Below, piece after piece: positions 1-6,840 of a DNA stretch of 15,425 bases. The notes under the pieces were generated by a model that was given only the letters and a program-made list of their open reading frames with translations, searched no databases and was not told the origin of the DNA. The DNA is taken from NCBI GenBank assembly GCA_027061425.1, contig JALSUN010000014.1, positions 1-15,425 on the forward strand, written 5' to 3'. The first letter of the stretch is position 1. Each line of letters starts with the position of its first letter. This DNA comes from Helicobacteraceae bacterium (GTDB lineage: Bacteria; Campylobacterota; Campylobacteria; Campylobacterales; Sulfurimonadaceae). The position numbers were made by a program, and so were the translations under genes.

Positions 1-219
1 AAAAATACTGTGTGTGATGTTTTGGGGTGGTTTAATTATGAAATCCCTTATATTAAGAGTCATTATCCTACGCTTTCTAATACTGTCACACAAGCACTTA
101 CTTTAGATTTAAGCCATCTTGAAAGTAAAACAGAAGGTGGTGCTACTACTATAAGTCAAATTCATTTAGATACTGATATTGATGATAATATTAAAATATT
201 GGTAACCTCGTATGTTTAA
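1..219 (+). CDS. 3' end of an unidentified protein gene (partial, 5' truncated)
   Basis: The frame is open from the first base of the window to a TAA at 217-219, giving about 72 C-terminal residues. A GTG at position 10 could serve as a start, but nothing marks it as one, so I treat the gene as entering from the left. The visible part contains aromatic residues near its beginning (GWFNYEIPYIKSHYP) followed by a Ser/Thr- and Asp-rich, probably globular tail. There is no membrane segment and no motif I recognise. An AAGGAG ribosome-binding site for the next gene lies about 20 nt after the stop, so the two may be co-transcribed. Function is unknown. Confidence 0.55.
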   Translation, partial: KNTVCDVLGWFNYEIPYIKSHYPTLSNTVTQALTLDLSHLESKTEGGATTISQIHLDTDIDDNIKILVTSYV

Positions 220-251
220 GAGGACAGAAAAATTGGCTAAGGAGTTGCGTG

Positions 252-1898
252 ATGAAAAATAGTAATCGAATATTTATAATACTGACTGTGATGTTTTTCT
301 ATACAACATCTGTTTTTGGTGATATATTTTGGAAGAGTTTTCTTGATAAAGAGTTTCCAAGTGACGAATATATTGATACCTATACCAAGGAATATTATTG
401 GGAAAAGGTATTGGAGACCTATGTAAAAGATAGAAACGAGAGTCTATTTCTTACCGAATGTCAACAAGAACGAAATTTTGTCCGATTATTATTTGAATCT
501 TCTGATGAAGCAAGAGATTATAGATATTTTTATGCAAACCTTGATGAATTGACTTCAAGTCTTAGTATCAGCAGATCAAATAGATTTGTGTCCAAGTATA
601 CTTTAAAGTTGGACAAGAAAACAGAAGATAAAATCACAAATCTTTTAAGTAACTATAAGTATGTATCATTTCCTATAGAAGACCCAATAGAATATGTTTC
701 ACATGCAGGTAGCATGAAGATTGAAATATGTCAAAACAGTCAACCCTTCTCAATGTACCGTCGCTCCTACATTTCTAATAGAGACAATCCAACGCAACGG
801 GATTTATCAGTACTGATGATGTACAAATTTAAATATATAATTGGTCATTCTTATGAGAAACAGAAGAAGACAGCAGAAGTCATAGATATTACAAAAATTA
901 TTCAACAAAAAATTAAAATAGAACAGAAAAAACGTCAAGAAAAGCACGCATTGGAGGAAAAGGAGAAAAAAGAAAGGAAAGAAAAATATCATAATGAATT
1001 ACTTTGGAAAGCAACAACATCAGGTGCTGTAGTTAATATGTTCTCTTTCAAAGGTATGAATGCAAATATCAAAAATGAGAAAGGGCAAACACCTTTGATG
1101 GTAGCTGTGAAAAATGGACATACGAGGGTTGTAGATGCTTTGGTGCAAGCCATAGTAAATGTAAAAGAGACAGACAGTGAAGGTAGAACAGCATTTGATT
1201 ATATTAAAGCTCCTACAAGTCGTGAAGAGGCTATGTATAGCAGAAGGATGTATGGGTCATTAAGAACTTTGGAGGTTTTACAAATTGTAAGAGGTAAAGC
1301 CGAGGTACCTCAGTATGGCTATAAAAATGATACTGACATTGTATCGCTTATTATTAAGGGTGCCAAGTGTGAGGATTTTGTATTTCCTAAAAACACACAA
1401 TGCTCTGCACTTAAAAAACGACCTATATATGCCGCTATTAAGTTTAAAAAAAACAGTGACTTTGATAGGTTGATGGCTGAAGGTGTTGATATAGAAACTA
1501 AAAACATACAAGGCCGTACCTTGTTACGTATAGCAGTGTCTTATAAAAACAAATATGTCATTAACAGATTGTTAGAAAGTGGAGCTGACATGTATGCTAT
1601 GGACAAATATAATGCATATTATCCTTTTACTTCGGCGGCAAGTGACGGTGATGTAGAAATAGTAAAGTTGTTTTTAAAACATGGGGTAGATGTGAATTAT
1701 CAATATAAAAAAAGCGAAACAGCTTTAACTGAGGCAGCAAAAGGATGTACAAATTTTGAATTGGTGCAATTACTTCTAGACAACGGAGCAAACCCGAAGC
1801 TAATGGATATGTATGGTCAAAATACTATATCAGGATTATCTAGATATTGCCGAGATAAAAACAGCTATAAAAAAATGATGAAATTGATAGAGAATTAG
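252..1898 (+). CDS. Exported ankyrin-repeat protein, hypothetical
   Basis: Encodes 548 residues. I chose the ATG at 252 over the adjacent in-frame GTG at 249 because AAGGAG at 239-244 sits 7 nt upstream. Residues 1-22 look like a cleavable Sec signal peptide (KNSNR, a hydrophobic core IFIILTVMFFY, then a VFG-type site), so the protein is probably periplasmic or outer-membrane associated. Residues about 25-210 match nothing I know. Residues about 215-250 are very rich in Lys and Glu and probably form a charged helix or coiled coil. Ankyrin-like repeats follow: one near 275-315 (GQTPLMVAVKNGH) and a run from about 420 to the C-terminus (GRTLLRIAVSYKNK, DGDVEIVKLFLKHGVDVN, NFELVQLLLDNGANP). Ankyrin repeats bind other proteins, and the partner is unknown. 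The gene is visibly more A+T-rich than those downstream, consistent with an accessory or acquired gene. Confidence 0.8.
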   Translation: MKNSNRIFIILTVMFFYTTSVFGDIFWKSFLDKEFPSDEYIDTYTKEYYWEKVLETYVKDRNESLFLTECQQERNFVRLLFESSDEARDYRYFYANLDELTSSLSISRSNRFVSKYTLKLDKKTEDKITNLLSNYKYVSFPIEDPIEYVSHAGSMKIEICQNSQPFSMYRRSYISNRDNPTQRDLSVLMMYKFKYIIGHSYEKQKKTAEVIDITKIIQQKIKIEQKKRQEKHALEEKEKKERKEKYHNELLWKATTSGAVVNMFSFKGMNANIKNEKGQTPLMVAVKNGHTRVVDALVQAIVNVKETDSEGRTAFDYIKAPTSREEAMYSRRMYGSLRTLEVLQIVRGKAEVPQYGYKNDTDIVSLIIKGAKCEDFVFPKNTQCSALKKRPIYAAIKFKKNSDFDRLMAEGVDIETKNIQGRTLLRIAVSYKNKYVINRLLESGADMYAMDKYNAYYPFTSAASDGDVEIVKLFLKHGVDVNYQYKKSETALTEAAKGCTNFELVQLLLDNGANPKLMDMYGQNTISGLSRYCRDKNSYKKMMKLIEN

Positions 1899-1928
1899 AG
1901 TTTTATGAAGACATTGTAAATTTCAAAA

Positions 1929-1950
1929 GGTCTGGTAATGATTCCTTCTA
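1929..1950. repeat. Dispersed intergenic repeat, left copy
   Basis: A 22-nt sequence beginning GGTCTGGT matches two copies at 5553-5574 and 5604-5625 at 19 of 22 positions, with differences at its 9th, 14th and 17th bases. It lies 30 nt after the stop of the ankyrin gene. About 75 nt further on, TAAAGATACA (2026-2035) repeats the bases that directly follow the motif in the other copies, so this copy may be an interrupted version of the same element. Its nature is unknown. Confidence 0.55.
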
Positions 1951-2078
1951 CTTATTTATAGCCTTTTTATCAAGATAAGCGCCGTCTAATACAAAAATCC
2001 TAAGTGGATTATAGACCTTAATATTTAAAGATACACTGTAATCGTTAAGTGTCACTTGTGTGTGAAAGCTGTTTGACT

Positions 2079-2113
2079 TTGACAACCTTTTTGTAACATC
2101 TCCTCTCTATACT
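2079..2113 (+). promoter_or_regulatory. Possible sigma-70-type promoter of the phytase-like lipoprotein gene
   Basis: TATACT at 2108-2113 is a reasonable -10 element about 27 nt before the ATG at 2140. TTGACA at 2079-2084 matches the -35 consensus exactly, but the 23-nt spacer is too long for the pair to act together in the usual way. Campylobacterota promoters often lack a good -35, so the -10 could work alone. The lipoprotein gene needs its own promoter because 241 nt separate it from the preceding gene. Confidence 0.3.
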
Positions 2114-2139
2114 TCGCGCAAATTATTAGAGGATTACAA

Positions 2140-5100
2140 ATGAAAAAAAGTGTCATACTTTCAGCGATTACAGCAGCGGTTGTCTTTAGTGGGTGTAGCT
2201 CAGCAGACAAAGAACAAGAACAACAAGGTGTTAAGAGCAGTAGCACGTCTGTGGTAGAAAAAAAATCTTTAGCCGTAGGTAGTCAAGCCTGTGCTATGGG
2301 TGGGGTAGAGATTAAAGTGGGTTTTGACACTAACAATGATGGTATGATCGATCAGGTAACACAACAAGAGCGTATTTGTCATGGTGAAGCAGGTACTAAT
2401 GGGCAAATAGGTCTTAATGGTCAAGCAGGTTCTAGTGGACTTAATGCATTGATGACAACAACAGCTATCTCTTCAGGTGCCGAGTGTGCTGAGGGTGGTG
2501 TACTTATTGCTTCTGGTTTAGATCTTAATGCAAATACACTTTTAGACGATAATGAGATCACCAATAGTAGCGCGGTCTGTTTTGGTGGTACTGCGATTCC
2601 CGCAATCAACGTGAGTGTTCCGCTTAACGCCATGAACTATCCTCTTGGAAAAAGTATATTTCCTAATGGTTTTGTGATGAATGCAACATGGGGTGTTGGC
2701 TCTGCTGCTACACATAAACGTGGAGACAGTAATGATACTTTTTACACGCTCTCTGACCGTGGTGTGAACATTAAGTGTAAAGATACTTTGAGTATTACGG
2801 GTAGTGACATCTGTGGTAACACGGGTGACAAGGTCTTTCCTTTTTTAAACTTTACACCTTCTATCATTAAGTACAAGATCAATGGTGAAAATGTCATGGT
2901 CAAAGAAGTTATAGCACTTAAAGACCGTGATGGTAAAGAGATAAGTGGACTCTCAAACCCCCTCTCTAATTTTAGTGAAAAAGCCTATGACAAGTATGGA
3001 AACCTCTTAGCTTATGATCCTAATGGTCTTGACACAGAGTCGATTACTGCGCTGAGTGATGGTACTTTTTGGATTAGTGATGAGTATGCTTCATCATTGG
3101 TACATGTTGCTGCTGATGGAAAGATAATTAAACGTCTTGTACCTGCTGGCTTAGAAGATGACCTTGTTAATGCAACTTACGATGTTGAAGGGGCACTTCC
3201 TGCGATTATTGCCAAGCGTCATGCCAACAGAGGTATAGAGTCTATTGCGGTCTCTGAAGATGAGTTGTCACTTTATTTTATTATGCAAAGTCCATTAGAA
3301 AACCCAGATGCAACAGCATATAAAAATTCTCGTAATGTACGTCTTTACAAGATGGAAATCGCCAACCCAGCAAACATTAAAGAGTACCTTTATGTTATGG
3401 ACACACCGGGTACATTTGACAAAGACAATGAGACAAAAGTACGCAAACAGTCAGATGTAAAAATCTCAGAGATGGTGATGCTCTCTGATGATGTCTTAAT
3501 GATCCTTGAGCGTGTTAGTGCAACAACCAAGCTATATAAAGTCGACCTTAACACTGCCACTGAGGTTTCTACTGCAGCTTCAGAAACTTTAGAGACAGAT
3601 ATCAAAGATGCTATTGCACTGGAAAAAAAGAAGATCTTTGACACTGACTTAGAAGAAGGCTTCCCTAACAAGATAGAAGGTATTGCCCATCTTGGTGCGG
3701 ATCAATTTTTGTTGATTAATGATAATGACTTTGGTATTAAGGGTGATGCTACAGTTGCACATGTTGTGAGTATTGATGTTAATGGATCTGTAGACAAAAA
3801 ACAGACCTACGGTAGTGTTGTAGTGTTTGACACAAATGGAACATATATTGACGCTGCTAGGGTCGGTGTGTTACCAGACATGGTGAAGTTTACCCATGAT
3901 GGCAAACGTATTTTGGTTTCTAATGAAGGTGAGGTTGTTGGTAACGAAGAACTTGCAGCGCCACTTTATGATCCGTATGGTTCTATCTCTGTTGTAGATG
4001 TTGCGACTATGAATGTTGAAACAGTAGACTTTAAAGGTATTACAACAGCACCAGTGGGCAGTAAAATCCGTAAAGGTGCTGAGATCGCACGTGACTTTGA
4101 ACCAGAGTATATTGCGATAAACGAAGATGACACAGTCGCTTGGGCTTCTCTGCAAGAGAGTAATGCTATGGCGAGAATAGATCTTACAACCTTGGAAGTC
4201 ACTGTGACGGGTTACGGTTTTAAAGACCTTTCTGAGAGCGCCAATGCACTCGACTATAAAAAAGATGGTGTGATAAACCTAGAGACAACACCTTTTGGTG
4301 TCTACGGTATGTACCAACCTGACACCATTCAGACCTACCGTGTCAACGGTCATGACTATGTTGTAACGGCAAATGAAGGAGACGATCGTGATGATTTCTA
4401 TGAAGAAACGGCAAAAGCGTCGAAACTTACACATACAGCTATTGGTGATATTGGTGACCTTCGTGTTAACCCAGACCTTGGCGATGCAGATGGTGATGGC
4501 GACTACGAAGCACTCTACAGCTATGGCACACGTTCATTTTCTATCTTCGACGGTGAGAGTGGGGCATTAGTCTATGATAGTGCCAACGCGCTAGCGACAA
4601 CAGTTGCCAACGATGTTCGTACAAAAGACCACTTCAGTACCCGCCCTAAAAAGGGAAAGTGGTATGACTTGGATGAGCGTTCGGAGAAAAAAGGGATAGA
4701 GCCTGAAGCATTGACACTTGCTCACATCGATGGTAAAGTGTACGCTTATGTTGGTCTTGAAAAGCAGGGTGGCTTCTTTGTCTATGACATCACTGATCCT
4801 GCTGCACCAACACAGGTGGAATACTTTAATGACATCAACTACAGCGCAAGTTTTGACTATAAAAACGACCCAGTCCCTGCCAACATTGATGACATGGCAC
4901 CAGAGGGCTCAGTCACCTTCGTTCAAGAGGGTAAAAACTATATGGCCAATGCCAATGAGGTAAGTGGAACGGTCTCTCTTTTTGCACTTGCAGATGATGG
5001 ACGTGCCACCAAGCTAAGTACATACAGAACAGGCATCTACTACAAGTCTGCAGCGGAGATCGTTGATTATGACAGTGTAAGTAAACGTCTTTTTGTGACA

Positions 5101-5256
5101 AGTGCTGCAACTAACAGTGTGATGGTCTTAGATGTCAGTGATGACACTAACATCACAAAAGTGAAAGATATCGATCTCTCTACTTATGGTACCGGCGTGA
5201 ACAGTGTCTCTGTTTCTCACGGTAAGATCGCAGTAGCGGTAGAGCGTTCAGAATAA
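2140..5256 (+). CDS. Lipoprotein with phytase-like and choice-of-anchor I beta-propellers
   Basis: Encodes 1038 residues; AGAGGA at 2128-2133 is well placed for this ATG. A lipoprotein signal ends at FSGC (Cys19), predicting a lipid-anchored envelope protein. Two similar modules of the 'GG.xI..G.D.N.NG..D..E...C' type (about 45-80 and 108-150; resembling DUF7151) flank seven Gly-X-Y triplets (about 84-105). Residues about 157-545 resemble the phytase-like/esterase-like propeller family (WGVGSAATHK, DTESITAL, FWISDEY, NRGIESIA, NKIEGIA). Residues about 558-950 match the choice-of-anchor I propeller (VGVLPDMVKFTHDGKRILVS, EPEYIAI, TANEGDDRDD, RSFSIFD, KKGIEPEA, NEVSGTVSLF), with a calcium-loop-like DADGDGDYE. 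Residues about 955-1038 (TGIYYKSAAEIVDYD, VNSVSV, IAVAVE) correspond to the part that normally begins that domain. A phosphoester-cleaving or binding role is plausible from the family name only; I cannot name catalytic residues. Confidence 0.8.
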   Translation: MKKSVILSAITAAVVFSGCSSADKEQEQQGVKSSSTSVVEKKSLAVGSQACAMGGVEIKVGFDTNNDGMIDQVTQQERICHGEAGTNGQIGLNGQAGSSGLNALMTTTAISSGAECAEGGVLIASGLDLNANTLLDDNEITNSSAVCFGGTAIPAINVSVPLNAMNYPLGKSIFPNGFVMNATWGVGSAATHKRGDSNDTFYTLSDRGVNIKCKDTLSITGSDICGNTGDKVFPFLNFTPSIIKYKINGENVMVKEVIALKDRDGKEISGLSNPLSNFSEKAYDKYGNLLAYDPNGLDTESITALSDGTFWISDEYASSLVHVAADGKIIKRLVPAGLEDDLVNATYDVEGALPAIIAKRHANRGIESIAVSEDELSLYFIMQSPLENPDATAYKNSRNVRLYKMEIANPANIKEYLYVMDTPGTFDKDNETKVRKQSDVKISEMVMLSDDVLMILERVSATTKLYKVDLNTATEVSTAASETLETDIKDAIALEKKKIFDTDLEEGFPNKIEGIAHLGADQFLLINDNDFGIKGDATVAHVVSIDVNGSVDKKQTYGSVVVFDTNGTYIDAARVGVLPDMVKFTHDGKRILVSNEGEVVGNEELAAPLYDPYGSISVVDVATMNVETVDFKGITTAPVGSKIRKGAEIARDFEPEYIAINEDDTVAWASLQESNAMARIDLTTLEVTVTGYGFKDLSESANALDYKKDGVINLETTPFGVYGMYQPDTIQTYRVNGHDYVVTANEGDDRDDFYEETAKASKLTHTAIGDIGDLRVNPDLGDADGDGDYEALYSYGTRSFSIFDGESGALVYDSANALATTVANDVRTKDHFSTRPKKGKWYDLDERSEKKGIEPEALTLAHIDGKVYAYVGLEKQGGFFVYDITDPAAPTQVEYFNDINYSASFDYKNDPVPANIDDMAPEGSVTFVQEGKNYMANANEVSGTVSLFALADDGRATKLSTYRTGIYYKSAAEIVDYDSVSKRLFVTSAATNSVMVLDVSDDTNITKVKDIDLSTYGTGVNSVSVSHGKIAVAVERSE

Positions 5257-5261
5257 TCTTT

Positions 5262-5305
5262 GTAACCGAAATAGAAGCTTCTGTTAGGGCTTCTTAGTTA
5301 CTTTT
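5262..5305 (+). terminator. Probable terminator after the phytase-like lipoprotein gene
   Basis: AGAAGC (5273-5278) pairs perfectly with GCTTCT (5289-5294) around a 10-nt loop. An outer GTAAC (5262-5266) pairs with GTTAC (5297-5301). A short T-run (TTTT, 5302-5305) follows. The hairpin begins 5 nt after the stop codon. The stem is short and interrupted by an internal loop and the T-tract is brief, so this is a weak but well-placed Rho-independent terminator candidate. Confidence 0.4.
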
Positions 5306-5543
5306 GTAGAATAAAAGAAAAGCATTCTTGTTCTCATTAAAGAGGGCATCATCAAGTCCTAGTAGCACCGTTTACAGAAGAAAAATCGCGAGGGAAGGTA
5401 GAGGTAGACTGGAGGTACCCTAAATGATTTGTTACGATCAGCAGGAAAGATTTTCTCTGTAAATTGTAAGTATCTCTATCCTCTCATCGTTGTTCCTGTA
5501 GATAATAGAGTAGCCTTGATAGACTAACTTTCGTGTATGTGGG

Positions 5544-5645
5544 GAAAAAAAGGGTCTGGTGATGAATCATTCTAAAGATACATAATTGAATAGTGAAAAA
5601 AAGGGTCTGGTGATGAATCATTCTAAAGATACATAATTGAATAGT
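5544..5645. repeat. Perfect 51-bp tandem duplication (two copies)
   Basis: Two identical adjacent 51-bp units, 5544-5594 and 5595-5645, are followed by the first four bases of a third (5646-5649). Each unit begins with G and seven A, then GGGTCTGGTGATGAATCATT, and ends ATTGAATAGT. Each contains the sequence shared with 1929-1950 and a small interrupted palindrome ATGA-A-TCAT. Perfect identity points to a recent duplication. A 51-bp unit keeps frame, so a short minus-strand frame crosses it, but I see no sign that it is coding. Confidence 0.9.
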
Positions 5646-5877
5646 GAAACTGTCATATAAATACAACGACTTTAAGGAATCAATTAAGTAAAACTAGTAC
5701 TAATTCACATCAAAACTGACAAAAAACAAGTAAAAAAAGTACTAAAATTGTTACCAAATTAAACACCCTCTACAACATAGCATTTCTACTTGTAACACAT
5801 AGTAGCACCCTCCCTAAATTTGAAATCTCAAAAAAAGTACCTTTAAAGCAGAATTAGATATATTGAGCGTAACTGTT

Positions 5878-5891
5878 TTTTCTATAGAAAA
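5878..5891. promoter_or_regulatory. 14-bp perfect palindrome upstream of nuoA
   Basis: TTTTCTATAGAAAA is a perfect inverted repeat centred about 75 nt before the nuoA start. Palindromes of this size can be operators for dimeric regulators, and the central CTATAG could contribute to a -10 region. No regulator is suggested by the sequence, and A+T-rich palindromes also arise by chance. Confidence 0.3.
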
Positions 5892-5901
5892 CATGACGTC
5901 G

Positions 5902-5925
5902 AAAAGCCCCTAGTTTAGGTGTTTT
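5902..5925 (+). promoter_or_regulatory. Imperfect hairpin in the presumed nuo leader
   Basis: AAAAGCCCCTA and TAGGTGTTTT form a stem with one bulge and one mismatch around a GTT loop, ending in TTTT. It lies 34 nt before nuoA. It could be an mRNA-stabilising leader structure, a weak attenuator, or the end of an unseen upstream transcript. TATAAA at 5934-5939 just downstream is an alternative -10, but would leave a leader of only about a dozen bases. Confidence 0.3.
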
Positions 5926-5959
5926 AAGATGTTTATAAACAATAAAAAAGGTTAAATGT

Positions 5960-6349
5960 ATGGAACATGTAAGTACTACAAGCCCCTATCTTGGGGTGTT
6001 CATACTCTTCGTAGTAACATTTGGTGCATTTTATGCAACAACAGTGGCTGCACGTTGGGCGAGTCGCGCTCTTGCCCGAAAAGACACTGAAAAGCTAAAA
6101 CTCTCGATTTACGAATGTGGACCGGAAGTTACAAAACAGCCAAACCGTATTTCAACACAGTTCTACCTGTTTGCACTACTGTTTTTACTGTTTGATGTAG
6201 AAGTTGTCTTTATGTTCCCATGGGCAATCGACTTCAAACTACTAGGCTGGTTCGGTTTTGCTGAGATGCTTATGTTCATCTTACTACTGGCGATCGGTTT
6301 TATCTACGCATGGAAAAAAGGAGCCCTTGAATGGCACAACATCAAGTAA
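5960..6349 (+). CDS. nuoA: NADH-quinone oxidoreductase subunit A (complex I membrane subunit)
   Basis: Encodes 129 residues, close to the usual NuoA length. There are three hydrophobic segments (about 9-31, 67-87 and 95-116). The NuoA signature FLLFDVEVVFMFPWA spans the second, and YECGPE lies in the loop before it, the region that in the family lines the entrance to the quinone/proton path near NuoH. AAGG at 5948-5951 is 8 nt before the ATG; a nearer ATG at 5956 is out of frame and gives no NuoA. The gene opens the operon and overlaps nuoB by 19 nt, which suggests translational coupling. Confidence 0.95.
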   Translation: MEHVSTTSPYLGVFILFVVTFGAFYATTVAARWASRALARKDTEKLKLSIYECGPEVTKQPNRISTQFYLFALLFLLFDVEVVFMFPWAIDFKLLGWFGFAEMLMFILLLAIGFIYAWKKGALEWHNIK

Positions 6350-6840
6350 ATTATACACAAGACGGTGGTCTTCCCGTTGCATTAACAACTATCGATAAAG
6401 TGGTTAACTGGGGACGTTCGAACTCACTATGGGCCTTGACATATGGTCTGGCTTGTTGTGGTATCGAGATGATGGCTGCAGGTGCATCACGTTATGACTT
6501 TGACCGTTATGGTACGATTTTTCGTGCTTCTCCACGTCAGTCAGAGTTGATGATCGTTGCAGGTACATTGACTAAGAAGCACGCTGAATTCATTAAGCGT
6601 CTTTACGACCAGATGGCAGAGCCTCGTTGGGTTATTTCAATGGGTTCATGTGCCAACACGGGTGGTATGTTTAACACGTATGCAACGGTTCAAGGTGTTG
6701 ACCGTGTTATTCCTGTTGATCTTTATCTTCCAGGTTGTGCACCACGTCCTGAAACACTTCAATACGCTGTAATGATGCTTCAAAAGAAGATTCGTGCAGA
6801 AAAAGCGGGCAAAGCACAACGTCCTAAAAGGTTAATGTAA
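6331..6840 (+). CDS. nuoB: NADH-quinone oxidoreductase subunit B (cluster N2 subunit)
   Basis: Encodes 169 residues of the peripheral-arm subunit that holds cluster N2, the [4Fe-4S] centre passing electrons to quinone. The ligand pattern is intact: adjacent Cys42-Cys43 in GLACCGIEMM, Cys107 in GSCANTGG and Cys136 in PGCAPRPE. AAGGAG at 6318-6323 lies inside the end of nuoA, 7 nt before the ATG, supporting this start and the 19-nt overlap. The stop codon overlaps the nuoC start. An intact N2 site implies the quinone-reducing end works normally even though the input end of the operon is unusual. Confidence 0.96.
   Translation: MAQHQVNYTQDGGLPVALTTIDKVVNWGRSNSLWALTYGLACCGIEMMAAGASRYDFDRYGTIFRASPRQSELMIVAGTLTKKHAEFIKRLYDQMAEPRWVISMGSCANTGGMFNTYATVQGVDRVIPVDLYLPGCAPRPETLQYAVMMLQKKIRAEKAGKAQRPKRLM

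Larger units (their letters stand above)
5257..5959. other. 703-nt intergenic region before the nuo operon
   Basis: No convincing gene is present. From left to right it holds: a likely terminator (5262-5305); a stretch with short open frames that could be decayed coding sequence (5341-5527); the 51-bp tandem duplication (5544-5645); an A-tract-rich segment in which AAAAAAAGTAC occurs twice (5732-5742 and 5830-5840) and AGTAC a third time in the palindrome TAGTACTA (5695-5702); and a palindrome and hairpin close to nuoA. TAGTAGCACC also occurs twice (5360-5369 and 5800-5809). The promoter of the nuo operon must lie here or upstream, but no consensus -35/-10 pair stands out. No tRNA-like or CRISPR structure was seen. 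Confidence 0.7.

Noticed and set aside
249..251. GTG start for the ankyrin protein (and likewise TTG at 11183 for the first nuoG)
   Set aside because: In both cases an ATG follows immediately and has better spacing from the ribosome-binding site.
807..992. Minus-strand open frame rich in Phe and Leu
   Set aside because: It is the reverse complement of the Lys/Glu-rich region of the ankyrin protein, a typical shadow frame with no ribosome-binding site.
2055..2100. Pho-box-like repeats (TGTCAC, TTTGACTTTGACAAC, TTTGTAACA) upstream of the phytase-like gene
   Set aside because: The half-sites do not match the spacing or sequence of known PhoB boxes, nor the PhosR box as I recall it. The idea was suggested mainly by the family name of the gene.
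5544..5645. CRISPR array
   Set aside because: The two copies are directly adjacent without spacers, and no cas genes are nearby.
5484..5666. A 60-residue minus-strand open frame crossing the 51-bp repeat, with a duplicated 17-residue block
   Set aside because: The 51-bp unit is a multiple of three, so a frame open in one copy stays open in both. There is no ribosome-binding site, and the composition (many Phe, Ile, His and Leu) looks like translated A+T-rich spacer.
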